Below are positions 1 through 5,729 of a stretch of 5,855 nt of DNA, piece after piece (positions within the stretch are counted from its first letter, which is position 1; each line of letters opens with the position of its first letter). The position numbers and the translations under genes are program-made. Origin of the DNA: Oscillospiraceae bacterium (GTDB lineage: Bacteria; Bacillota; Clostridia; Oscillospirales; QAMX01); the NCBI GenBank assembly GCA_902772625.1, contig CACYBP010000178.1:1-5855 (forward strand). The letters run 5' to 3'. Below the pieces are notes generated by a model that saw nothing but the letters and a program-made list of their open reading frames with translations, made no database searches and was not told the DNA's origin.

Positions 1-1
1 G

Positions 2-100
2 ATCGAGCCCTTCGAGCCCGGCCGCACCCTTTTCCACGCCCTGTCCCCGGAGGAGGCCGCGCGCCGCGCCGGGGAGATCCTCCGCCGCGTGGAGGAATAA
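2..100 (+). CDS. 3' end of an unidentified protein (partial)
   Basis: An open frame enters from the left edge and runs for 32 codons to a TAA at 98-100. It ends in a charged, helix-prone tail (SPEEAARRAGEILRRVEE). Almost every codon ends in G or C, which matches the GC-rich parts of the rest of the window and supports real coding. The piece is too short to place in a family; it has no recognisable motif. It lies on the plus strand and converges on the restriction-modification operon, sharing the terminator at 123-162. It has the same direction as the gene at 5730, so both may belong to the chromosome that received the operon; that last point is inference. Confidence 0.6.
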   Translation: MEPFEPGRTLFHALSPEEAARRAGEILRRVEE

Positions 101-122
101 AGGAGAGCTGGCAAAGAGATGT

Positions 123-162
123 AAAAAATCGCGCCGCGGGCATGCCCGCGGCGCGATCTTTT
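123..162. terminator. Bidirectional intrinsic terminator between convergent genes
   Basis: Positions 128-157 are a perfect 30-nt palindrome centred on GCATGC (140-145), giving a GC-rich stem of about 12-13 bp with a minimal loop. Six A residues at 123-128 lead into it and TCTTTT follows at 157-162. On the plus strand this is a stem plus a T-run that would end the gene stopping at 100. On the minus strand it is a stem plus six U residues that would end the operon, whose stop codon is only about 10 nt away (168-170). Confidence 0.92.
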
Positions 163-167
163 GTGCG

Positions 168-3100
168 TCATTTTCCGAAACAGCGGTCGACCAGTTCCTG
201 AAGCGTCCCGTTTTTGGCCGCCTCAGCGGCGTCAGCCTCCGCGAAATTCTGCGTCTCGTTCTTCAGCGATTCGTCGAAGCCGAGGATATAATTCGTCGCG
301 ATAAGATAGATGATGCGTGTCGGCGCCATACCGTAGACCTGCTTTTTCAGAATATGCCTGATCCTTTCCCGATCGTTCGGGATCGCCTTTTTCATCGCCG
401 GGCTGTTATAAAGCCTTTTGACGATTTCGGTGATATAAAGACCGGATTTCATGTAAAGGTCGGCAAAGGTCTTGCGGGGATCGTCGAAGCACCCGGGATT
501 CTCTTTTTCCAGCGCGTCCACCATCATTTTCACCACCCTTTTGGGGGTGAAGATCTGGTTGGTCTTCTGCGGGGGAATATAGTCGAAAATATCCTCCTCG
601 TGCGTTTCGTCGAAATAATCGGCAAGCTCCGCTTTCTTGCGTAAAAATTCCCGAATGGAATCGTTGAACACTGTTTCATCAAAAAGATGTCCGTCCCAAT
701 GCTCAACCTGACCTGTGGCGGGATCGACGCGGTCTCCCCCGTCGCGCAGGAAGCGGAATTCCGCCTCGGTGATGCCGGTCACCTCATAGAATACGTCGTC
801 CTCGGTATAATCGTCGAAGTTGGCAAGGGTAAGGCCGTCGTCGCCGTAGGCCATCACGAAGCTCGGGATGGTTCTGGAGAATCCGCGCAGATGTGCCCGG
901 ATTTCCTCCTCGGCGTCGCGCTTGGCCGATTCCGCCTTGTTTTTTTCCAGATGCCGGATGACCTCGGCGGGTTTTTCGTCTATCGTCTGCCTGATCTGAT
1001 CCTGAACGGCCTCTATAGTAGCTTCCAGAGAAGCCTGCAGCCGGTTCTGGAAGGCGTCTTCCGCTTCCTTCACCTGTTTCTCGGTGTTTGCCTCCTGACG
1101 CTTTTTGTCAAGCTCAGCCTGGGCGATAGAGGCCTCCTCTTTATAATCGTCGGCGATCTTCTGGAAAGACTGTTCGATCTCGCGCCGCACCTGCGTTTCG
1201 ATCCGGTTTCTGGCCGCCTTTTTGGGTTTGTAGTCATCCATCACCGGTTTTACGCGATCCTGAACGGCGGAGATGACGTCTTCGGCGATCTTATCCAGAT
1301 TCTGACTGACGACGGCGGAATTGCCGTATTCCCTGCACGGATCGGTCAGAAGCCCCTCCGCGGCATTCTGGATCGCCGGCATATCCTCATAGACTTTGTC
1401 GCCGAAGTAGTTCTGCGCCGTGCCGATGACGATCTCATCGGGGACCTTGACGTCGCCGTTTTCGTCGACGCTTACCTTCCCCATGGCGTCCAGAGCGTTT
1501 TGATTCTCTTTCCGTTTTTCCTCGTGGGCGGTCTGCAGCTTTTCCACGATCTCCCGGATCGCGGTCGGCGCGCCGAAAACGTTTCCGATGTTGAAAAGAT
1601 AGTTGCTCATGAAGCCGGAGCGCACGACCTCCTGACACTTCAGCTTTCTCGGGATGGAAAGCACCTCCGCGGCGTCAAGTTCCACCATGGTGCCCTCGTC
1701 GTCTTCGCCGAGAACCGGGAAGAAGTTGAGAAGGCGGCGGATATTCTCTTTCCGCTCCTCGGTGGTGCCGCGTCCGTTCACCGTGTCGGCGTTGAGATTG
1801 TTTGCGAAGTCATCGAAAATGATCAGGGTACGCGCCGGGTCAAAATCAAAGACGTAGGCTGTTTCCTTCCGGAAGGTCTCGCCGTCCACCGTCAGCATGC
1901 AGGGATTCTGCGCCCGGAAAGCCGCCTGCATGTAGCTGGAGGGGCTTTTCAGGTTGCAGAGCATCAGGACTCCCGACCATTCCGGCACCGTCACGCCGAC
2001 GGTCAGCTGGCCGACGGTGAGGGTGATGGTCTTGTCGTAGGAGGCGATGGCGTTTTTCACGCGGTCATAGTTGCGTTTCGCCTCGTCGTCCTCGTCGGCA
2101 TTGCTGCTGCCGTCGCCCACCACCTTGACCACGTGGTATTCCCGGAAGACCGGATCGGCCGCGAGAAGCTTTTCCAGGGCTTCCACGCTCTGGATCCGGT
2201 TCAGATACCAGAGGGTGTGCGAAAGCTCCTTTCTGAGTTCCGGCGTGGAGAAGGGATACTTTTCCTGGGTGGAAAGCGCCGTGAGGAAGCGCTTTACCTC
2301 ATCCTCATGAAGAAATCTGCCGTTTTCGCCCGTGGCGAAGAATTCGTTCAGATCAAAGGTGAAATCGGTATACTCTTCGCTTTCGAAATCGGCGTGTCCG
2401 ATCTTTTCCCGGATCATGCGGGAAAGCTGGTAGGTAAACATGGAAAGGCGGGGCAGCGGGTCATAGGGGTTTGACTCCTCCCCCTGCCATCCCTCCTTTT
2501 TCTCCTGCTCGTCCGCATACGACCAGTTGAAAATCTGGCTTGAGGAAAAGCGGGCGGACGCCAGCTGACGGAAGGGCGTGCCGGAGAGGAAAAGGGTATG
2601 CTTTCTTTCGATCTTGTCGAAGGCGCGCTCGGTGCGCAGCGTCTCCACGCCCTCCTGGGCTTCGTCGATGATCAGAAGATCAAAAGCGATCCCCTTGTGG
2701 AGTTTCCCGGCGTTGTCCTTATATTCCCGGGCCATCCAGCTGAGCTTGTCGAATTTGCCGCCGAAATACACCGATCCCTTCAATCCCTGAAGCGATTCAA
2801 AGGCGATCATGCCCTTCGCCTCGTCTTCCTCGGCCAGAGCGGCGCGGGTCATATATTCTTCCCGGCTGATCACCCCGGGCTTTCCCGCAAGGGCGTCGGT
2901 CTCGGAAACGAATTCGTAAGGCGCTTTCCACGCGATAAACTTGTGAAAATCCTCCGCCCAGGCGTTGGCGATGGAGGGGCGGTTGGTCACGATCAGGACG
3001 TTCCGGCATTTCATCCGCAGGATCAGATCGTAGGCGGTCAGGGTCTTGCCGAACCGCGGCTTGGCGTTCCAGAGGAATTCCTTTCCGCCCTTTTCAAAAA

Positions 3101-3539
3101 AGGCGCAGGTCTCGGTAACCGCCCTTTCCTGCTCTTCCCGGAGGACGTACTTCTTTCTTTCGCTCTGCCTTGCCATGGTGCCGCGGGAGGCGAATTCGTC
3201 AAAATAGTCCCGGGAGGCATTCTTGTCCAGATGGAACCATTCCTTTTTCTTCGCCGCGCCGTCCATGCGCTCAACGCCCTTTTCCACCTCCAGAAAGGTG
3301 TGAAAATCGGTGTCGCGGAAGCTTTCGCCGGAATTGTCGGTGTACCGGGCGAATCCCTTCCACAGAAGGCGGGGATGCACGTCGATGGTGCCGCCCTGCT
3401 GCCGGATGCGGGCTTCGGGGGTCTGCTTGTCGGTGTAGCCGATCTTGATCCATCCGTCGTGATAGGTGACGCCCGGCGTATCGTAGGCGTAGATCATCGG
3501 CTCGACCCTGACAAAAGACCGGATCTCCGGGGCGTTCAT
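168..3539 (-). CDS. GIY-YIG-like nuclease / SF2 helicase with C-terminal methyltransferase-like domain (restriction-motor subunit)
   Basis: This 1123-residue protein is probably the ATP-driven DNA translocase and cleavage subunit of a restriction-modification system. Domains in order: a GIY-YIG/T5orf172-like segment (about 14-105: IYAY at 16-19, IKIGYT at 31-36, R44, EWFHLD at 100-105); an SF2 helicase core (about 130-570) with Walker A AKPRFGKT (159-166), DEAQ box (292-295), SGTP (319-322), motif V around TVGVTVPEW (513-521) and a motif VI variant QAAFRAQN (538-545); a long charged helical coupler (about 740-890); and a truncated methyltransferase-like end (about 990-1090) with IFTP (996-999) and DLYMKSGLYI (1027-1036) but no NPPY. 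The ATG at 3539 follows an SD inside the end of the upstream methyltransferase gene, one base after its stop, so translation is probably coupled. The nuclease assignment rests on a divergent N-terminal motif and is less sure than the helicase. Confidence 0.88.
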   Translation of the reverse strand: MNAPEIRSFVRVEPMIYAYDTPGVTYHDGWIKIGYTDKQTPEARIRQQGGTIDVHPRLLWKGFARYTDNSGESFRDTDFHTFLEVEKGVERMDGAAKKKEWFHLDKNASRDYFDEFASRGTMARQSERKKYVLREEQERAVTETCAFFEKGGKEFLWNAKPRFGKTLTAYDLILRMKCRNVLIVTNRPSIANAWAEDFHKFIAWKAPYEFVSETDALAGKPGVISREEYMTRAALAEEDEAKGMIAFESLQGLKGSVYFGGKFDKLSWMAREYKDNAGKLHKGIAFDLLIIDEAQEGVETLRTERAFDKIERKHTLFLSGTPFRQLASARFSSSQIFNWSYADEQEKKEGWQGEESNPYDPLPRLSMFTYQLSRMIREKIGHADFESEEYTDFTFDLNEFFATGENGRFLHEDEVKRFLTALSTQEKYPFSTPELRKELSHTLWYLNRIQSVEALEKLLAADPVFREYHVVKVVGDGSSNADEDDEAKRNYDRVKNAIASYDKTITLTVGQLTVGVTVPEWSGVLMLCNLKSPSSYMQAAFRAQNPCMLTVDGETFRKETAYVFDFDPARTLIIFDDFANNLNADTVNGRGTTEERKENIRRLLNFFPVLGEDDEGTMVELDAAEVLSIPRKLKCQEVVRSGFMSNYLFNIGNVFGAPTAIREIVEKLQTAHEEKRKENQNALDAMGKVSVDENGDVKVPDEIVIGTAQNYFGDKVYEDMPAIQNAAEGLLTDPCREYGNSAVVSQNLDKIAEDVISAVQDRVKPVMDDYKPKKAARNRIETQVRREIEQSFQKIADDYKEEASIAQAELDKKRQEANTEKQVKEAEDAFQNRLQASLEATIEAVQDQIRQTIDEKPAEVIRHLEKNKAESAKRDAEEEIRAHLRGFSRTIPSFVMAYGDDGLTLANFDDYTEDDVFYEVTGITEAEFRFLRDGGDRVDPATGQVEHWDGHLFDETVFNDSIREFLRKKAELADYFDETHEEDIFDYIPPQKTNQIFTPKRVVKMMVDALEKENPGCFDDPRKTFADLYMKSGLYITEIVKRLYNSPAMKKAIPNDRERIRHILKKQVYGMAPTRIIYLIATNYILGFDESLKNETQNFAEADAAEAAKNGTLQELVDRCFGK

Positions 3540-3540
3540 C

Positions 3541-5517
3541 TCACTCCATCTCCTTTACGTGGGTCTCGATGAAGGCGATCTCTTCATCGGAGAGACCGTA
3601 TTTGGCGTACAGCTGCCGGTCGATCCCGGCGATACTCTGTGACCAGTCAATATCTGAAGATGCAGTGAAATTCTGAAGGGGTACCATTCTCCATGTACCA
3701 ATCTCGTTATGTTGAGTTATTTTCAATATTCCCAACATTGTTCTGAGGAACTTTGTATGGAAATATTTTTCAAGATTGGCAGCCTCGTCGCGCGTCTCAA
3801 AAGCTCCGACACCGATATAAGTTTGCGTGTAGCCCTGCAATGGTTCAATAATAATTGGTGTGCTTAGCGCTTCTCCGAAAATGCCAGCACCGCTTGCTGC
3901 GCCTATTAAGACCTTCCATTTTGATAGGTTCTTATGATTAAGGTCTATATAGCGCTTAGGGAAGTATCTCCATTGCCGTTTGTTTTTTACAACACCAAGT
4001 ACTGCAATATCATCATCGCTTTTTTTCTCTGATGTAAACAGGTCCACTTTATCGAAGATATTGTTCCTGAATCGTCTATCTTTTCCATTGCTTCCGATAA
4101 TATCCCGGTACTCCGGATGATCGTTTATAAGAGTATCTAGGTCAAACCTGTTCTGATTTGCCATAATGTCTGTAAGGTTTTGAGATAACCCTAAAGCCGA
4201 AACTCTATGAAGTATGGAGTTGAGTTCATCATACTTTGTAAACACCTGAATTGCCCCAAAATTGGTATTTTTATCATGATAAGATATTGCAATACCACCC
4301 TTGATTTCGGTATTTGCAAACACCTTGCTTCCATCAGGCTCATAATGGATCACTTTGAAGTGCGGATCTGAGAGCATCTTCTCGTTCCATACTTTTGGTG
4401 TCTGACCTGCGTTAAATAAAAAACGGGCAGGATGAATCAACACAACTTTATCTGCTATTTCAAAAGTTGTATCCATGAATTTATCATAAATTGGAGGCTT
4501 GAATGTCTTATTATCGCTGTCTTCTACGTCCACCTGATAAGGCGGATTTCCAATTATAAAATCAAACTTCATGGTACCGTTTCTCCTTTCCCGGAGCGCG
4601 CTAAACTCCACGCTTTTATTCTGACCCCGCCAATCGTAGACGCGGCAGGGGGTATACTCCTCTTCTTCCTCCTCCGCGGGGGGAGAAAGCATTTCCAGAA
4701 AGCTGATCTGGTGGTATTCCTCATAAAGCGCGCCGAGGGGGATCGTCCCCTTCAGGCCGTCCATCTGCCAGAGGTTCCAGCTGACGATCCGCGCGGCGCG
4801 GGCATATTCCCCGTCGGAGGGGTCCCTTCCCCATTTTTCCCGGAGGTGATCCCGGAAGGAAAACACGAGATTCAGCCGGGCGACCAGAAGGTTATCCCCC
4901 TGATACTCGTACCCGTAGACCGATTCCAGCGCCCGGAACGCCCAGCGGAGCCATTCTTCCTCGCAGTTCGTATTTTCCCCCACGATGCGAAGCTTACGGT
5001 CAAGGATCCCGATCCGTTCCCGGACGGGGATCTCCTCCCCGGTGGCCGTATCGTACCGGGACGCCAGATACGGCGCCTCCCCGCAGGTGATTTCCAGACG
5101 GCGGGAATCCACGTATCGCTGCCATCTTTTTCTTTTCGGCAGAACGACGGGGTTTTCCTCCGGCGTCCATCGCCGGTCCTCCAGCCGTCCGAAGACGTTT
5201 TCCCTTCCGAACCATTCTTCATCCAGATAATCGTTCATCATGGCGCAGACCCAGGACGGCGTGAAGACCTCGGCTTTTTTCCGGGTGCGCTTTTCCTGCT
5301 CGTCCGCGTCCTTCAGAACGCGCGGCTGAATGATCGATCGCCCGTTCACGGTAAGGATTTCGGGAAGGATCGGCTTTTTCGCGCCGTATTCCTCCCCCAG
5401 GTGGGCGTAGCTTTCGCTGGCAAAAATGATATTTTTGCGGGTCGTCCGGTCATAAAGAAGGATCGGCAGAAGATCCTTCACAGGCCGGATATTCGTTTGT
5501 ATGTCAATCTGGCCCAT
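3541..5517 (-). CDS. Eco57I-like N6-adenine DNA methyltransferase with C-terminal target-recognition region
   Basis: This 658-residue protein would methylate adenine N6 in a specific DNA site, using S-adenosylmethionine, and so protect host DNA. Visible motifs: motif X-like AEVFTP (82-87); an atypical motif I, EITCGEAPYL (142-151); a motif II-like stretch with E204 in YGYEYQGDNLLVARLNL (201-217); a six-Glu linker (282-287); and catalytic motif IV NPPY (324-327) in FDFIIGNPPYQ. The region after it (about 330-615) is the likely target-recognition part. The tail resumes family-like sequence (SDIDWSQSIAGIDRQLY, 621-637). Codons from about residue 316 to 620 are far more AT-rich than both flanks, pointing to replacement of the specificity part. 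The gene is first in its operon, after a clear promoter and an AAAGGAG site 12 nt from the ATG. The exact recognition site cannot be predicted. Confidence 0.9.
   Translation of the reverse strand: MGQIDIQTNIRPVKDLLPILLYDRTTRKNIIFASESYAHLGEEYGAKKPILPEILTVNGRSIIQPRVLKDADEQEKRTRKKAEVFTPSWVCAMMNDYLDEEWFGRENVFGRLEDRRWTPEENPVVLPKRKRWQRYVDSRRLEITCGEAPYLASRYDTATGEEIPVRERIGILDRKLRIVGENTNCEEEWLRWAFRALESVYGYEYQGDNLLVARLNLVFSFRDHLREKWGRDPSDGEYARAARIVSWNLWQMDGLKGTIPLGALYEEYHQISFLEMLSPPAEEEEEEYTPCRVYDWRGQNKSVEFSALRERRNGTMKFDFIIGNPPYQVDVEDSDNKTFKPPIYDKFMDTTFEIADKVVLIHPARFLFNAGQTPKVWNEKMLSDPHFKVIHYEPDGSKVFANTEIKGGIAISYHDKNTNFGAIQVFTKYDELNSILHRVSALGLSQNLTDIMANQNRFDLDTLINDHPEYRDIIGSNGKDRRFRNNIFDKVDLFTSEKKSDDDIAVLGVVKNKRQWRYFPKRYIDLNHKNLSKWKVLIGAASGAGIFGEALSTPIIIEPLQGYTQTYIGVGAFETRDEAANLEKYFHTKFLRTMLGILKITQHNEIGTWRMVPLQNFTASSDIDWSQSIAGIDRQLYAKYGLSDEEIAFIETHVKEME
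3544..3556 (-). promoter_or_regulatory. Shine-Dalgarno of the helicase gene, inside the methyltransferase 3' end
   Basis: On the minus strand AAAGGAG (3550-3556) lies 10 nt before the ATG at 3539, and a second GGAG (3544-3547) lies 4 nt before it. Both are within the last codons of the methyltransferase gene. Its TGA (3543-3541) is separated from the ATG by a single base. This arrangement fits translational coupling and fixes the start at 3539; the next Met (residue 15) has no comparable site. Confidence 0.8.
3655..4572. other. AT-rich module covering NPPY and the target-recognition region
   Basis: Hand counts per 60-base line: 4441-4500 has 18 G/C (30%), 4201-4260 has 22 (37%), 3661-3720 has 24 (40%) and 3841-3900 has 29 (48%). 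Outside it, 5041-5100 has 40 (67%) and 2581-2640 has 35 (58%). The reading frame stays intact across both edges. The right edge falls at the ATG codon for residue 316, just before the NPPY motif; the left edge falls near the conserved SDIDW tail. This is what a recombined specificity cassette inside a methyltransferase gene looks like; the donor is unknown. Confidence 0.75.
3680..3692 (-). repeat. Imperfect direct repeat at the left edge of the AT-rich module
   Basis: The minus strand reads GGAGAATGGTACC here. It matches GGAGAAACGGTACC at 4573-4586 except that T replaces AC. The two copies are in the same orientation, about 0.9 kb apart, and bracket the AT-rich part of the methyltransferase gene. 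They are short, so chance is possible. Confidence 0.4.
4570..4589 (-). promoter_or_regulatory. Possible internal ribosome-binding site and start codon
   Basis: On the minus strand AAAGGAG (4583-4589) lies 10 nt before an in-frame ATG (4572-4570), Met316 of the methyltransferase. Motif and spacing are identical to those of the helicase start (AAAGGAG, 10 nt). Use of this start would give a 343-residue product beginning MKFDFIIGNPPYQ and containing only NPPY plus the target-recognition region. The AGG AGA bases also encode ordinary Arg codons, so coincidence is possible. Confidence 0.35.
4573..4586 (-). repeat. Imperfect direct repeat at the right edge of the AT-rich module
   Basis: The minus strand reads GGAGAAACGGTACC, the partner of the copy at 3680-3692. 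It lies immediately before the ATG at 4572, where the base composition changes, and its GGAG also forms part of the internal Shine-Dalgarno-like site. Confidence 0.4.
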
Positions 5518-5529
5518 GGGCGGCTTCTG

Positions 5530-5536
5530 CTCCTTT
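5530..5536 (-). promoter_or_regulatory. Shine-Dalgarno of the methyltransferase gene
   Basis: AAAGGAG on the minus strand lies 12 nt before the ATG at 5517. The spacing is long, but no in-frame alternative start exists between this site and the ATG, so the start at 5517 stands; initiation may be moderate in strength. Confidence 0.7.
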
Positions 5537-5568
5537 GCCGGTTGATCGGATTCTTTTCGAACAGGTTC

Positions 5569-5597
5569 AGTATAGCACGGTTTCCCCGATTTGACAA
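5569..5597 (-). promoter_or_regulatory. Sigma-A-type promoter of the methyltransferase-helicase operon
   Basis: On the minus strand a -35 box TTGTCA (5597-5592) and a -10 box TATACT (5574-5569) are separated by exactly 17 nt, and TGC directly before the -10 box makes it an extended -10. Transcription would start near 5562, leaving a leader of about 45 nt before the ATG at 5517. No other equally good promoter was seen before the helicase gene, so both genes are probably on one transcript. Confidence 0.8.
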
Positions 5598-5600
5598 CCG

Positions 5601-5639
5601 AAAAGCGCGAATTCTCCGCTTTTTCCGGGAAACAAAGCG
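5601..5639. repeat. AAAGCG inverted-repeat cluster between the divergent promoters
   Basis: AAAAGCG (5601-5607) and its complement CGCTTTT (5617-5623) form a 7-bp inverted repeat with a 9-nt spacer. A further AAAGCG at 5634-5639 is inverted relative to 5617-5622, giving three alternating copies. The cluster sits between the two -35 boxes, where a regulator could control both promoters. No regulator gene is in the window, and the operator role is a guess. Confidence 0.35.
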
Positions 5640-5649
5640 TTTCCCCCTA

Positions 5650-5678
5650 TTGCGGCGCGACCGATCCCGTGATAGAAT
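5650..5678 (+). promoter_or_regulatory. Promoter of the plus-strand gene at 5730
   Basis: A -35 box TTGCGG (5650-5655) and a -10 box TAGAAT (5673-5678) are 17 nt apart, with TGA just before the -10 (extended -10). The -35 box matches the consensus weakly. Transcription would start near 5685 and give a leader of about 45 nt that includes a small CGCGC/GCGCG hairpin (5697-5712) shortly before the ribosome-binding site. Confidence 0.65.
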
Positions 5679-5715
5679 GAGGACACAGATCTATCCCGCG
5701 CCGTAAAGCGCGCCG

Positions 5716-5722
5716 AAGGGAG
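5716..5722 (+). promoter_or_regulatory. Shine-Dalgarno of the plus-strand gene at 5730
   Basis: AAGGGAG lies 7 nt before the ATG at 5730, near-ideal spacing, and fixes the start of the downstream gene. Confidence 0.8.
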
Positions 5723-5729
5723 AAAAAGC

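Noticed and set aside
687..2474. A 595-codon open frame on the plus strand, antisense to the helicase gene.
   Set aside because: It is a by-product of GC-rich codons in the real gene: no ribosome-binding site, no known motif, and it fully overlaps a protein with clear helicase motifs.
2598..3572. A 324-codon plus-strand open frame antisense to the helicase N-terminus.
   Set aside because: Same cause; low-complexity hydrophobic and Gly-rich translation without recognisable domains, opposite a convincing Walker A and DEAQ-box region.
4657..4674. A GAG/GAA run on the minus strand encoding six Glu, considered as a phase-variable repeat or further internal ribosome-binding site.
   Set aside because: The codons are mixed rather than a pure repeat, unit changes would keep the frame, and no start codon follows at a suitable distance.
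4432..5706. A 424-codon plus-strand open frame antisense to the methyltransferase gene, crossing its promoter region.
   Set aside because: It opposes conserved methyltransferase motifs, has no start signals, and its translation is rich in Pro, Arg and Phe as expected for an antisense shadow.
5697..5712. A CGCGC/GCGCG hairpin in the leader of the plus-strand gene, considered as a riboswitch or attenuator.
   Set aside because: The stem has only 5 bp, no T-run follows, and no aptamer-like structure is visible in the short leader.
4722..5720. A near-identical 17-mer, TAAAGCGCGCCGA(A/G)GGG, near 4724 inside the methyltransferase gene and at 5704-5720 before the plus-strand gene.
   Set aside because: The first copy is explained by codons of a Leu-Gly-Ala-Leu stretch, the second overlaps a ribosome-binding site; two short GC-rich matches with no symmetric placement look accidental.
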